A stretch of 64,000 nt of DNA from Dokdonia sp. Hel_I_53 (GCF_007827465.1 NZ_VISL01000001.1:1631001-1695000); one strand, 5' to 3'. Counted from the stretch's first letter, positions 43,283-52,217 are shown. The notes: generated by a model not told the origin, from the sequence alone. Translations and numbers: made by a program.

Positions 43283-44149
43283 ATGATCATGATGAATTCA
43301 AAAACAACTAGAAATGTCTTGCTTATAGCTATTACCGCAGGAACTTTAACCTCTTGTGTTTCTAAAAAGAAATATACACAACTTCAATCTGAATATGATG
43401 ACACAAAAGTCACCTTAGTAAAAACTACTGTTGAAAAAGAAGAAATAGAGGCAAAGTATGCTGCAATTGAAGCTCGTGTAGAAAACTATAATTCAAAAAT
43501 AAATTCACTTCAAGAGACAAACGATGCCAAGTTTGATATCACCACTAATGGCACTGTGATCTCAGAGGACACTAAAAAGCAATTAAGAACAGTCCTTGCC
43601 AATGTAGATCCTAGTGAACTCGCTCAAGCAGAAACACTAGAAGACTCTATGAATCTTGCGGTTTCATATAAATTAAAGCGCAATCTTGATAAAGACTTAG
43701 AAAGTAATTCAAATCCTGATGATATAGCTATTGATATAGATAATACCGTTGTTATGATTTCAATTTCAGATAAAATGCTATTCCGTTCTGGTAGCTACCG
43801 CATGAGCAAAGAAGCAGATGATTTACTCCAACGTATTGCAACAGTTGTCAATTCAGAGCCTGCCGTAGAAGTTATGGTGGAGGGTCATACTGACAGCCGT
43901 ACTGTTAAAAAAGGATCTCACCTTAAAGACAACTGGGATTTGAGTGTGCAAAGAGCTACCTCTATTGTAAGAGAATTACAAAATAGATATAATGTAGACC
44001 CTTCAAAATTAATTGCATCAGGAAGAAGCAGCTACGTACCGCTAGTTCCTAATGATAGCAAAGAAAATATGGCAAAAAACAGAAGAACAAAAATAATCAT
44101 ACTTCCTAATTTGGATAAGTTTCTTGCATTAATGGCTTCAAATGAATAG
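43283..44149 (+). CDS. OmpA-family lipoprotein
   Basis: The 288-residue protein has a lipoprotein signal (GTLTSC) and a coiled-coil segment (KKKYTQLQSEYDDTKVTLVK and onward, about 28-90). A C-terminal OmpA peptidoglycan-binding domain follows (VMVEGHTDSRTV, NWDLSVQRATSIVREL, NRRTKIIIL). It should link the outer membrane to peptidoglycan. Three ATGs lie within 12 bp at the start (43283, 43289, 43292) and the choice does not change the signal. It converges on the PorP gene across a shared terminator. Confidence 0.92.
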   Translation: MIMMNSKTTRNVLLIAITAGTLTSCVSKKKYTQLQSEYDDTKVTLVKTTVEKEEIEAKYAAIEARVENYNSKINSLQETNDAKFDITTNGTVISEDTKKQLRTVLANVDPSELAQAETLEDSMNLAVSYKLKRNLDKDLESNSNPDDIAIDIDNTVVMISISDKMLFRSGSYRMSKEADDLLQRIATVVNSEPAVEVMVEGHTDSRTVKKGSHLKDNWDLSVQRATSIVRELQNRYNVDPSKLIASGRSSYVPLVPNDSKENMAKNRRTKIIILPNLDKFLALMASNE

Positions 44150-44189
44150 CCTTCTTTAATAGAGATATTCGTTTTTACCATATTATAAT

Positions 44190-44222
44190 AAATCCTTCAA
44201 AATAATTGATTTTGAAGGATTT
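44190..44222. terminator. bidirectional terminator, OmpA / PorP
   Basis: AAATCCTTCAAAA (44190-44202) pairs with TTTTGAAGGATTT (44210-44222), lying between the two convergent genes. Confidence 0.8.
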
Positions 44223-44228
44223 ATTCTT

Positions 44229-45227
44229 TTAATTTATCGCAGGACAGTTACAATCATAAGGTGCTCTAGTCTCACCAAAATTATAACCAAGTGTTATTTG
44301 ATGAAAGCCTCCTGTCGTTAAGACAGTATCATTTGCTTGATATGAATAGGTATAACCCACAAGAAATTCATTATAAGAACCTCCTATAAAAGGTGTAAAA
44401 AACTGCGTCTTTTGTAAGTTAATCGTTTCTCCATTAGAACTAAACTCTCCACCATCTAAATTTCTACGGTAGGAAAGGCCTCCCCATAATCGCCCCCAGT
44501 CTGTCTTGTAATAAGCTTTTAAATTTCCATCTATTGCAGCCTCACCAGTACGCTCTGTTGCTTGAAATAGTACTGAAGGCTCAAAACTCCACGCAGATAC
44601 TATAGGAGAAATCACATAACCTAGTGAAACTATGTAACGTCGTTGATTATTTGGTTCAAGATCTTCACTAAAGATGTCTCTTTTTGCTGGAATCGCATTC
44701 TTAACTGTAAAATGAGCAGAAAAATCTAAAAAGTTATAAGACATCCCAAAATCAACATTAAAGTAAGCGTCGCTTAGAATACCACCAGTAATTATAGGAT
44801 CGTTAGTGGGGCCAAAAGCAGTCTCATCTAATTTACCTTGGACAATACCCCCGCTAATGCCAAATGAAAGTTGGTTAAGGTCCGTATAATTACGTGATAG
44901 TAGTAAATGGTACGCAAATGTTGCAAAAGCCCCTTGTTGAGAAAAGTAACCATTACGATCATTATAAAGAATCCCCCCTACACCTATCTTTTCGCCCACG
45001 CGACTATTGACATTTAATGTTTGTAAAGCGGGTGCATTATTAACACCTGCCCACTGGCTACGTGCTGTCAATCTGATTTTCCCAGTTTTTGAAGCTCCCG
45101 CCATAGAAGGATGCAATAGGTACAAATTATCTTGTAAATAATCCCAGTAGACAGGAATTCCCTCTTGTGCTACTGCAAATTGAACAAAGAATAATGCTAA
45201 TAGAAAATATAATTTCTTAAAACTCAT
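44229..45227 (-). CDS. PorP/SprF family type IX secretion system membrane protein
   Basis: The 332-residue barrel protein has a signal peptide (ending FAVAQ) and the family start GIPVYWDYLQDNLYLLHPSM, followed by ARSQWAGVNNAPALQTLNV. Repeated barrel strands follow, and the end is FHQITLGYNFGETRAPYDCN with a Cys-rich tail. PorP/SprF proteins work with type IX secretion and gliding adhesins and often pair with a very large surface protein. No such partner is adjacent here, so this is a solitary member. Specific cargo unknown. Confidence 0.92.
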   Translation of the reverse strand: MSFKKLYFLLALFFVQFAVAQEGIPVYWDYLQDNLYLLHPSMAGASKTGKIRLTARSQWAGVNNAPALQTLNVNSRVGEKIGVGGILYNDRNGYFSQQGAFATFAYHLLLSRNYTDLNQLSFGISGGIVQGKLDETAFGPTNDPIITGGILSDAYFNVDFGMSYNFLDFSAHFTVKNAIPAKRDIFSEDLEPNNQRRYIVSLGYVISPIVSAWSFEPSVLFQATERTGEAAIDGNLKAYYKTDWGRLWGGLSYRRNLDGGEFSSNGETINLQKTQFFTPFIGGSYNEFLVGYTYSYQANDTVLTTGGFHQITLGYNFGETRAPYDCNCPAIN

Positions 45228-45500
45228 TGTATACTTTTTCTATGATACATTTATGAAATGTTTTAACGTAACATCTCATGTATGCTCATTAATTCAGGTA
45301 AGAAATCACGTTACACGCTGTCTCTCCTATGGCTTTCAAAAATAGAGCTTTTCATTAATTCTAACTTTAGAATTGATGTCAACTTTTTAATAATTTCTAT
45401 TAATGATGATTAAATAATTATGCTTTCACAGAAGCAGTGAATTTCACTTAAAAGAGTGTGATAATAAGGTCAATAAACGAAGCAAAAGCTAGACTTTAAT

Positions 45501-45508
45501 TACCTTTG
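45501..45508 (+). promoter_or_regulatory. -7 promoter element TACCTTTG for the Nfu gene
   Basis: TACCTTTG matches TAnnTTTG and lies 12 bp before the ATG at 45521, so the leader would be only a few bases. No clear -33 TTG is seen. This placement is one reason to reject the earlier ATG at 45506. Confidence 0.5.
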
Positions 45509-45520
45509 CAAAAAAAATTA

Positions 45521-46423
45521 ATGGCTCCATATAAGATTTCTGTAGAGGTAACTACAAACCCAGCAATTAAAAAGTTTCAGGCAGATCAATTTCTCGTTAA
45601 TCATAACAGCTACGAGTTCAAAAATATTGATGAGGCAAGCAATTCTCCACTAGCGCAACAACTGTTTTATTTACCATTTGTAAAAACGGTTTACATTGCA
45701 CAAAACTTTGTAGCGATAGAAAAGTATAATATTGTAGACTGGATTGATATACAAGATGAGGTTGCAAATCAAATTGCAGATTTTTTAAATGACAATGGGA
45801 TCATAATCATAGAGGATGTTGCCGCAAAGAAAATTCCTGCAACGGTTTATGCCGAGTCTACTCCCAACCCTTCTACCCTTAAATTTGTAGCCAATAAAAA
45901 ATTGGTCACCACCGCTTTTGAGTTTAAAAGTATTGAAGACACCACTAATGCGCCGCTTGCAAAAGCACTTTATAGCTTTCCGTTTATAAAAGAAATCTTC
46001 TTTGATGAAAATTATATTTCTATTCAAAAATATGATGTGGTAGAGTGGGATGAGGTCGTGACAGAAACGCGTGAATTCATAAGAGATTACATTCAAGAAG
46101 GAAAAGAGATTGTGACTGCCGCACAATTAAAAACACCTCAGCAAGCAGATGCTATTTCAGAGAAAGAATTTGAATCTCTAGATGACATTTCAAAAGAGAT
46201 TGTCAACATCATAGAAGAATATATCAAACCGGCTGTAGCCAGTGATGGTGGTAATATCCTTTTTAAGAACTACGATGAAAACAGTAAAAATGTCTCTGTA
46301 ATTCTTCAAGGAGCTTGCAGCGGGTGTCCTTCAAGTACATTTACACTTAAGAATGGTATAGAAAATATGCTTAAAGAAATGCTTCCTGGTAAGATTAATA
46401 ATGTAGAAGCGATTAATGGATAG
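45521..46423 (+). CDS. Nfu-type Fe-S carrier with duplicated Nfu_N domain
   Basis: I start at 45521 (MAPYKISVEVTTNP), because the upstream ATG lies inside the promoter element. The 300-residue protein has two successive Nfu N-terminal domains (about 1-100 and 108-200; TTNPAIKKFQADQFL and ESTPNPSTLKFVANKKL). A NifU C-terminal domain follows, with PAVASDGGNILF and the cluster-binding CSGC in GACSGCPSS (about 270). Nfu proteins deliver [4Fe-4S] clusters to target enzymes. It is about 35 kb from the suf cluster. The second N-domain may reflect internal duplication. Confidence 0.93.
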   Translation: MAPYKISVEVTTNPAIKKFQADQFLVNHNSYEFKNIDEASNSPLAQQLFYLPFVKTVYIAQNFVAIEKYNIVDWIDIQDEVANQIADFLNDNGIIIIEDVAAKKIPATVYAESTPNPSTLKFVANKKLVTTAFEFKSIEDTTNAPLAKALYSFPFIKEIFFDENYISIQKYDVVEWDEVVTETREFIRDYIQEGKEIVTAAQLKTPQQADAISEKEFESLDDISKEIVNIIEEYIKPAVASDGGNILFKNYDENSKNVSVILQGACSGCPSSTFTLKNGIENMLKEMLPGKINNVEAING

Positions 46424-46445
46424 AAACTAATATTCCACTAAAAAG

Positions 46446-46477
46446 AAAACCCTTTTGATAGTTCAAAAGGGTTTTTT
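46446..46477. terminator. bidirectional terminator, Nfu / acyl-CoA dehydrogenase
   Basis: AAAACCCTTTTGA (46446-46458) pairs with TCAAAAGGGTTTT (46463-46475), with a T-run beyond it, between convergent genes. Confidence 0.85.
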
Positions 46478-46501
46478 CTTAGGTATAATATAGAGATCTA
46501 A

Positions 46502-47680
46502 CTATTTAAAAGCATTTTCTCCAGTAATATCCAATCCGGTGATCAGTAAATGAATATCGTGTGTTCCTTCATACGTAATCACACTTTCTAAATTCATCAT
46601 GTGTCTCATGATACTGTACTCACCAGTAATTCCCATACCTCCTAGCATTTGTCTTGCTTCACGAGCAATTTTGATAGCCATATCAACATTGTTACGCTTA
46701 GCCATAGAAATTTGTGCAGAGGTTGCACGGTCTTCATTTTTAAGTTGACCTAGACGAAAAGCTAGTAACTGTGCTTTGGTGATTTCTGTAATCATCTCTG
46801 CAAGTTTCTTTTGTTGCAATTGAAAAGCTGCAATAGGCTTCCCAAATTGAATACGCTCTTTAGCATATCTTAGAGCCGTATCATAACAGTCCATAGCTGC
46901 TCCTATGGCTCCCCATGCGATACCGTAACGTGCAGAATCTAGACACCCTAACGGTGCTCCTAGTCCTGATTTGTTTGGTAGTAAGTTTTCTTTAGGCACT
47001 TTTACATCCTGAAAAATAAGTTCTCCGGTTGCACTCGCACGCAATGACCACTTATTATGAGTTTCTGGCGTAGAGAATCCTTCCATCCCACGCTCAACAA
47101 TAAGACCGTGTATACGCCCTTCCTCATTCTTTGCCCAGACTACTGCAACATCACAAAACGGACTGTTAGAAATCCAAAGCTTTGCTCCATTTAATAAGTA
47201 GTGATCTCCTTTATCTTTAAAGTTGGTCACCATCCCACTTGGGTTGGACCCGTGATCTGGTTCTGTAAGACCAAAAGATCCCATAAACTCACCAGAAGCA
47301 AGTTTAGGTAAGTATTTTTTGCGCTGCTCCTCTGTACCATATTTGTAGATAGGATACATCACAAGAGAAGATTGTACAGAGGCAGTAGATCGCACTCCAG
47401 AATCTCCACGTTCTATTTCTTGCATGATTAGTCCATAGGAGATTTGATCTAGTCCTGCTCCACCGTATTCCTCTGGAATATATGGACCAAAAGCCCCTAT
47501 TTCTGCAAGACCAGGGATGATAGATTTTGGAAATTTGGCCTCCTGAGCTGCTTCCTCAATTATAGGTGATACATCACGCTTTACCCATGCACGGGCAGCA
47601 TCTCGTATTAATTTATGTTCTTCGGTCAGAAGGTCGTCTAGATTGTAATAATCTGGCGCCTCAAAAAGATCTGGTTTCAT
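46502..47680 (-). CDS. acyl-CoA dehydrogenase, glutaryl-CoA dehydrogenase-like
   Basis: The 392-residue flavoenzyme has the acyl-CoA dehydrogenase fold: FGLTEPDHGSNPSGM (FAD/substrate loop), WISNSPFCDVAVVWA, the dimer segment RIQFGKPIAAFQLQQ, and the catalytic base Glu in VITYEGTHDIHLLI. The YEGTHDI placement and WISNS motif are closest to the glutaryl-CoA dehydrogenase group, as far as pattern can tell. It oxidises an acyl-CoA and passes electrons to ETF. It stands next to trmN6 and rimM without an obvious functional link. Confidence 0.9.
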   Translation of the reverse strand: MKPDLFEAPDYYNLDDLLTEEHKLIRDAARAWVKRDVSPIIEEAAQEAKFPKSIIPGLAEIGAFGPYIPEEYGGAGLDQISYGLIMQEIERGDSGVRSTASVQSSLVMYPIYKYGTEEQRKKYLPKLASGEFMGSFGLTEPDHGSNPSGMVTNFKDKGDHYLLNGAKLWISNSPFCDVAVVWAKNEEGRIHGLIVERGMEGFSTPETHNKWSLRASATGELIFQDVKVPKENLLPNKSGLGAPLGCLDSARYGIAWGAIGAAMDCYDTALRYAKERIQFGKPIAAFQLQQKKLAEMITEITKAQLLAFRLGQLKNEDRATSAQISMAKRNNVDMAIKIAREARQMLGGMGITGEYSIMRHMMNLESVITYEGTHDIHLLITGLDITGENAFK

Positions 47681-47739
47681 AGCTTGGTTTTTAACGCAGT
47701 AAAAGTAACGAAAACGTTTTCTTCCTAAAAAAAATACGC

Positions 47740-48516
47740 CTACATTTTAAGGTAGAAATCTTTGACCAAGGAGATATACTCCGAAGTGTAGTTGTGGCGA
47801 GAATTTTCAATGGTGAGCTCAGATACTTTTGGTGTAGTTTCGCTTTCGCGAAAGCGGAATTCCATCAAACTCCTCTTAACTTCAGAAGTAGGGGTTCCCT
47901 TTACTCTCGTAATTCGGGTAGGAAACAAATCTGCTCGTGAACAAAGCAATTTAAAATCTTCTTCACGATAATACGGAATGACCACGGAAAACTGTCCCTC
48001 TGGAGATAGCAACTTTGCTACAGCCCCCACTAACAATTCAAATGGCATGGCATCTTCAAAACGTGCATTTTCTCTAGCATTTTGAGCAGCGCCATCTGCA
48101 ACCGAACGTGATTGCACATCACTTACAGTTGCTGCACTTAAGTTCTTTTCAAAAAAGGGTGGGTTACAAATAATGAGATCATACGTATCCTCAATTTCTA
48201 CGGCAAATTCATACAAATGCGCATGATAACAAAACAGCCGATCGCCCCAAGGACTGTTTTCAAAATTTTCGGCCGCTTGTTCAAAGGCGTTATCGTCTAG
48301 CTCTACCGCATCTATAGTTTGCGCATTGCTCCGTTGGGCAAGCATCAAAGCAATGACTCCTGTACCTGTACCGACATCTAAAATACTGTCTGGATAGTGA
48401 TCTAGCGATGCCCATGCTCCTAACAAAACTCCGTCGGTTCCTATTTTCATGGCACAACGGTCTTGATGTATTGAAAACTCTTTAAATGTGAAAGGTTTAG
48501 ATGCAGAGGTACTCAT
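47740..48516 (-). CDS. trmN6: tRNA1(Val) (adenine37-N6)-methyltransferase-like (TrmN6/YfiC)
   Basis: This 258-residue class I methyltransferase has the SAM motif ILDVGTGTGVIALMLAQRS (about 41-59) and the NPPF catalytic motif of N6-adenine methyltransferases in IICNPPFFEKN. The N-terminal FSIHQDRCAMKIGTDGVLLGAW is typical of the YfiC group, which modifies A37 of tRNA1(Val). It lies 14 bp after rimM. A palindrome copy (47842-47855) encodes RFRES. Another N6-adenine RNA methyltransferase role is the main alternative. Confidence 0.87.
   Translation of the reverse strand: MSTSASKPFTFKEFSIHQDRCAMKIGTDGVLLGAWASLDHYPDSILDVGTGTGVIALMLAQRSNAQTIDAVELDDNAFEQAAENFENSPWGDRLFCYHAHLYEFAVEIEDTYDLIICNPPFFEKNLSAATVSDVQSRSVADGAAQNARENARFEDAMPFELLVGAVAKLLSPEGQFSVVIPYYREEDFKLLCSRADLFPTRITRVKGTPTSEVKRSLMEFRFRESETTPKVSELTIENSRHNYTSEYISLVKDFYLKM
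47842..47855. repeat. GCTTTCGCGAAAGC palindrome in trmN6
   Basis: A perfect copy, in frame on the minus strand, encodes RFRES near the C-terminus. Confidence 0.95.
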
Positions 48517-48530
48517 AAAGCTTTTGATTG

Positions 48531-49055
48531 TTAGATATATAAATCAATCAAACCTTCTGGTAATTCAAAGTGCATTTGCTTTGCCTCACGATCTACCTTT
48601 TTAATAAAATCATCTACCATAGGAATAAGGACTTGATTGCCGTCCCTATCTATTTCAAAAATAGCTTGGGTATTACTATCATTTACGTAAGTAATCGTAC
48701 CTATCTCTCCAAACTCCTTATCAACCGCAGTAAATCCTACAACTTCATGAAAGTAAAATTGATCACCTTTTAACTCTGGTAAAAGGTCTAAGGGTAAGTA
48801 CAAGCTAGCTCCTATCATATCATCTGCATCCTCTTCGGTATCTACATCTTCAAACTTTACCCGGAGTAAACTTGATTTATGTAACTGTGAAGATTCTATA
48901 AAATAAGGAACTAAGGTGGGGCCAAAATCTACAAATACAGAATCCATACCTACATATAAGTCTGGCTCATCTGCATCAAGCTTCGCTAGTAACTCTCCTT
49001 TAAAACTATACTTGCGTACTATTTTACCAAGGTAAAAACATTCTTCTTTCTTCAT
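48531..49055 (-). CDS. rimM: ribosome maturation factor RimM
   Basis: The 174-residue protein has the RimM N-domain (YLGKIVRKYSFKGELLAKLD; the usual G-x-x-G becomes R-K-Y-S-F-K-G). Its PRC-barrel C-domain contains DQFYFHEVVGFTAVD and ends LIPMVDDFIKKVDREAKQMH. RimM helps mature the 16S rRNA 3' domain. It sits downstream of rpsP on the same strand as in most bacteria, with a terminator between them. Confidence 0.95.
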   Translation of the reverse strand: MKKEECFYLGKIVRKYSFKGELLAKLDADEPDLYVGMDSVFVDFGPTLVPYFIESSQLHKSSLLRVKFEDVDTEEDADDMIGASLYLPLDLLPELKGDQFYFHEVVGFTAVDKEFGEIGTITYVNDSNTQAIFEIDRDGNQVLIPMVDDFIKKVDREAKQMHFELPEGLIDLYI

Positions 49056-49128
49056 AGACTCTAAAAATAGTATTTAATCTTTTTATTACCACAAAAGGGC
49101 TTTTGATATTAAAAAGAAACAAAAAAAA

Positions 49129-49151
49129 AGCCTTGACGTTACATCAAGGCT
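49129..49151 (-). terminator. intrinsic terminator between rpsP and rimM
   Basis: AGCCTTGA (49129-49136) pairs with TCAAGGCT (49144-49151). The minus-strand transcript ends in a long U-run. Partial termination would lower rimM relative to rpsP. Confidence 0.85.
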
Positions 49152-49171
49152 ATTCTTAAACATCTAATGTT

Positions 49172-49684
49172 TTACTCTTCAGAATCTGCTCCTGCTTCTT
49201 CTGTAGCTTCTGCAGTTTCTTCTCCTGCTTCTGGCTCAGGTTGAGCTGCTGCAATACGAGCTTCGTTTACCGCTTTTTCTGCTGCAAGCGCTTCTGCTTT
49301 TGCTTTCTCTTCAGCTGCAGAAAGATTTCCTTTCTTAGCCTCCACTTTGTTAGCTTTTTCTTCTACCCAAGCATTAAATTTTTCTTCTGCTTGCTCCTCA
49401 GTGATAGCGCCTTTACGTACACCACCTACTAAGTGATTTTTAAGCATTGCTCCTTTGTAAGAAAGAAGACGCTTTGCCGTTTCAGTAGGCTGTGCTCCGT
49501 TCTGTAACCATGTTACCGCTCCGTCAACATCTAAGTCTATTTGAGCTGGGTTACTGTTAGGATTGTAAGTACCTAGTTTCTCTAAGTATTTACCATCTCT
49601 CTTTGCACGAGCATCTGCTGCTACGATCCAGTAAAAAGGTTTTCCTTTTTTACCGTGTCTTTGTAATCTGATTTTAACTGACAT
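49172..49684 (-). CDS. rpsP: 30S ribosomal protein bS16 with Ala/Glu-rich tail
   Basis: I start at 49684 (MSVKIRLQRHGKKGKPFYWI); an upstream ATG would lie before the promoter's leader. The 170-residue protein has the bS16 core in its first 80 residues (VAADARAKRDGKYLEKLGTY, VDGAVTWLQNGAQPTETAKR). A tail of about 80 residues rich in Ala, Glu and Lys follows, ending AGADSEE. Such tails are usual in Bacteroidota bS16 and absent from E. coli. A promoter and a small leader hairpin lie just upstream. Confidence 0.95.
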   Translation of the reverse strand: MSVKIRLQRHGKKGKPFYWIVAADARAKRDGKYLEKLGTYNPNSNPAQIDLDVDGAVTWLQNGAQPTETAKRLLSYKGAMLKNHLVGGVRKGAITEEQAEEKFNAWVEEKANKVEAKKGNLSAAEEKAKAEALAAEKAVNEARIAAAQPEPEAGEETAEATEEAGADSEE

Positions 49685-49698
49685 AAAAGTTAATTTGT

Positions 49699-49713
49699 GG
49701 GGTACCCGACCCC
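49699..49713 (-). promoter_or_regulatory. leader hairpin upstream of rpsP
   Basis: GGGGT (49699-49703) pairs with ACCCC (49709-49713) around a five-base loop, 14 bp before the start codon. It could be a ribosomal-protein autoregulatory site. This is weak evidence by itself. Confidence 0.35.
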
Positions 49714-49729
49714 TATTTATTTTAGCCTG

Positions 49730-49758
49730 CAAATATACTATATTTTTAAGACTCCCAA
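49730..49758 (-). promoter_or_regulatory. rpsP promoter
   Basis: On the minus strand, TTG (49758-49756) and TATATTTG (49737-49730), spaced 18 bp, match the Bacteroidota consensus. Confidence 0.75.
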
Positions 49759-49888
49759 CACTTTATAGATATTTACTGTTAGTCTATTCCTTAAAATTCT
49801 AATGGATTGTTTACTCAATGTGTTGAATTATAAAAAAGTGGTATTCCTTATTATTCTATAATCAATAGTTCTAAAGTCTTGTGAGTAC

Positions 49889-49902
49889 GCTTTCGCGAAA
49901 GC
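49889..49902. repeat. GCTTTCGCGAAAGC palindrome, intergenic rpsP/DUF2383
   Basis: A perfect copy extends to a 20-bp palindrome TACGCTTTCGCGAAAGCGTA (49886-49905) between divergent genes. Confidence 0.95.
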
Positions 49903-50085
49903 GTAACCCTGTTCATATTCACCTGAAATTTTCTTGTTTGTTAATGCCTTTATGATTGCTTAACTCGTTTTTAAGTTAATTAGTCACAATTTGAGTATGA
50001 ATAGGTTAAAGGTGGTTAAAGTACTATGCATAGGGGGATTACCACTATATCTTTACATCATTACTAACAACAAAAAAAACAAAAA

Positions 50086-50532
50086 ATGAGCTATTCAGAA
50101 GAAGTAGGAAATAAATTAAATAATTTACTAACTAAATCATACGACGCAGAAGCTGGTTACAAGAAAGCATCAGAAAACGTAAAGAATTCAGGATTAAAAA
50201 ATTTCTTTAACAGCAGAGCGCAAGATCGTTACAACTTTGGACACGAACTTAAAGAAGAAATCAGAAGCTTTGGACAAGAAGTAGATAAAGGAACAAGTTT
50301 CCAAGCAGATATGCACAGAGCATGGATGGACGTGAAAACAGCATTCTCTACAGATGACGACGAGTCAACGTTAGAAGAAGCAATTCGCGGAGAAAAAGCA
50401 TCAGTTGAAGAATACAATGAAGTATTGACTGAAACTACATTACCAAGTTCTACTAGAGCTATTCTAGAAAAACAACGTAATAGCATACAGAGTGCTCTTA
50501 ACGAAGTGAAGTCACTTGAAGAGTGGGCATAA
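50086..50532 (+). CDS. PA2169-family four-helix-bundle protein (DUF2383-like)
   Basis: The 148-residue soluble protein is all-helical: EEVGNKLNNLLTKSYDAEAG, LKNFFNSRAQDRYNFGHELK, and a last helix with RAILEKQRNSIQSALNEV. This corresponds to the ferritin-like DUF2383 / PA2169 family. Members are often stress-induced. The metal ligands of true ferritins cannot be confirmed by eye. Asp- and Glu-rich turns (STDDDESTLEEA) are present. It is monocistronic with a strong terminator. Function unknown. Confidence 0.8.
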   Translation: MSYSEEVGNKLNNLLTKSYDAEAGYKKASENVKNSGLKNFFNSRAQDRYNFGHELKEEIRSFGQEVDKGTSFQADMHRAWMDVKTAFSTDDDESTLEEAIRGEKASVEEYNEVLTETTLPSSTRAILEKQRNSIQSALNEVKSLEEWA

Positions 50533-50841
50533 TCTAATAAAGATTGCAATGAAAAGGAGAAAATCCAGCCAATAGGCTGGATTTTTTTTTGCTTTAATCA
50601 ACGATAGATTCAAAGTTTGTACGAAGACTGTTGAAGTAGCTTGCTTCCTAACTCAGTTCTATATTGCAATTAGTTACTCTAAATATCGCCACACAAATTG
50701 CACCTATCAGAAATGCCGCAAGAATTTTATATTAATTTGTTTTTTCAATTTTGACTTTATACATAAATATAGCGCTATATAAAGCGTTTACTTTTAGGAC
50801 TTAACAGAGAAGTTCAATTTTTAAATACAATGATTTTCGTC
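50533..50841. other. 309-bp spacer at the left edge of the orphan-gene patch
   Basis: It holds the terminator at 50561-50590 and a 14-bp palindrome ATATAGCGCTATAT (50767-50780). No reading frame or RNA gene is recognised. The composition becomes markedly AT-rich here. Confidence 0.5.
50561..50590 (+). terminator. intrinsic terminator after the DUF2383-type gene
   Basis: AAATCCAGCC (50561-50570) pairs with GGCTGGATTT (50575-50584), followed by a T-run to 50590. Confidence 0.85.
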
Positions 50842-51219
50842 TCAATCTATAAACTCCGAGATAGAAAACTTCAATGACTTATTGATGGAATCATAATCAG
50901 TTTCTTTGTCCATGTGTTTTTCAAATTCGGCGAATTTTAGAACTAGAGTTGAATCGATAATTTTAAAGTGCCCCTTACCTTTAGCACCAGATATATATGC
51001 TATGGTCCCACACCCTCTTGGTTTATTTTCTTTTTCGCGCTCTTCTTTCACAGTAAGTGGCGAGAAATTATGGTATTTATTATATTCAAATACGTTATTT
51101 TCCTTTATGATTATATACGTTAGTTTATCTTTTAAAATATGCTGTCCCTTTTCTAACTTCTCTTGAGAATAAAGTGTTGAGGACATAATAATTAGTAATA
51201 GTATAAATGCTTTTGTCAT
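50842..51219 (-). CDS. hypothetical secreted protein
   Basis: The 125-residue protein has a signal peptide (ILLLIIMSSTLYSQ) and a mature part with a charged, beta-rich pattern (KLTYIIIKENNVFEYNKYHN, IIDSTLVLKFAEFEKHMD). I do not recognise a family. It is the first of three orphan genes in a low-GC patch, all on the minus strand and separated by 75-250 bp of AT-rich DNA, so probably not one operon. Function unknown; an accessory origin is likely. Confidence 0.55.
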   Translation of the reverse strand: MTKAFILLLIIMSSTLYSQEKLEKGQHILKDKLTYIIIKENNVFEYNKYHNFSPLTVKEEREKENKPRGCGTIAYISGAKGKGHFKIIDSTLVLKFAEFEKHMDKETDYDSINKSLKFSISEFID

Positions 51220-51464
51220 CGTAAAATTATTATTAGTGATCTGTGATTACTTTTACTATGAAGGGCCTGTATTGCATCTCTTATCATCTAATTTAAAAAC
51301 TATTATTGAATGAATCGAAAGCCAAATTCTTAAATTTTACTATTCATTTGTTTATTACAAAGTCGCCAATTTCAGAAACTTCCCAACTTTTTAAAAATAC
51401 CTCAACTTTAATTGAGCAAATTATTTACCTTGATATTTATATAAAAAATATCACTAAATATTTC

Positions 51465-52217
51465 TCACAAGTGGTGCTGACTTAAAAAACTTAGGTTTGC
51501 TTTTTGTTGCTCATAATAAAATATTATTACTAATAATTTACTGTTTTCAGGCACCTTGTTTTTTACTTTCCTATCAAAGCTAGCCCAATTACTGTCCTCA
51601 ATAATTTTAATCAATTTTGAATCCACGGGGTTATCAAATCCAACTATCATATTTATATTTTTAATACCTAAATCAGATGTAAATACGATCTCATAAATTC
51701 CATATTTTTTTTCAAGCTCAATACCACTAAATTGTTTTAATTGTTGAGCCAAATTACTTTCATTTCTAAAACTGATTTTATTGGTAAAATGTATATCCTT
51801 TGATTTGAGAGTTCTTAAAATATCTAGTTCTTTTTTTTGTTTTCTGATATTCCAATCATAAAATTGAAGTAATCCAGAACACATTCCAACCACATAATTT
51901 CCATTATCATTTTTACTCGTATAGATTATTAATTCAGTGTTTTCTGGAATAAACATAGCACATGAGCTTCCCATGTTTCCATCACTACGACCAGCAATAA
52001 ATATTGACTCAGTTTTTTTACCTTTAAAAAGTTCCTGAATTATTATATCTGCTCTATAAAGTTCTTCCGAACCTTCATTACTATAATTTTTAACGATTTT
52101 GACTCTTGCCACTAAATCAGATTTAGAATACTTTTCAGTTAGATTTGGTGGCATACAATCACAAGCAAACACCCCGATGGAAAAAAGAAATAGTGTGATT
52201 TGTAAGATTTGTTTCAT
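51465..52217 (-). CDS. secreted protein with TIMP/netrin-like N-terminal domain
   Basis: This 250-residue protein starts with a signal peptide ending at FACDCMPPN. The mature CDCMPPNLTEKYSKSDLVAR, followed by VKIVKNYSNEGSEELYRADI, resembles the NTR-like (tissue inhibitor of metalloproteinase type) domain, including C-x-C at the mature N-terminus. A C-terminal half of about 120 residues (LAQQLKQFSGIELEKKYGIY) is unlike that family and may be a second domain related to TonB-like energy-transducer repeats. Function unknown. The gene has low GC and no conserved neighbours. Confidence 0.65.
   Translation of the reverse strand: MKQILQITLFLFSIGVFACDCMPPNLTEKYSKSDLVARVKIVKNYSNEGSEELYRADIIIQELFKGKKTESIFIAGRSDGNMGSSCAMFIPENTELIIYTSKNDNGNYVVGMCSGLLQFYDWNIRKQKKELDILRTLKSKDIHFTNKISFRNESNLAQQLKQFSGIELEKKYGIYEIVFTSDLGIKNINMIVGFDNPVDSKLIKIIEDSNWASFDRKVKNKVPENSKLLVIIFYYEQQKANLSFLSQHHL

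Larger units (their letters stand above)
49685..50085. other. 401-bp divergent spacer between rpsP and the DUF2383-type gene
   Basis: The spacer contains the rpsP leader and promoter, one extended palindrome (49886-49905), and an AT-rich stretch with a TATCTTTA element about 36 bp before the ATG at 50086. No further gene is seen. Confidence 0.6.

Noticed and set aside
45420..45440. ATGCTTTCACAGAAGCA as a palindrome copy
   Set aside because: The central CGCG is missing and too many positions differ from GCTTTCGCGAAAGC.
49685..49732. Longer N-terminus of bS16
   Set aside because: It would run across the leader hairpin and up to the promoter. bS16 proteins begin with MSVKIRLQR-type sequence.
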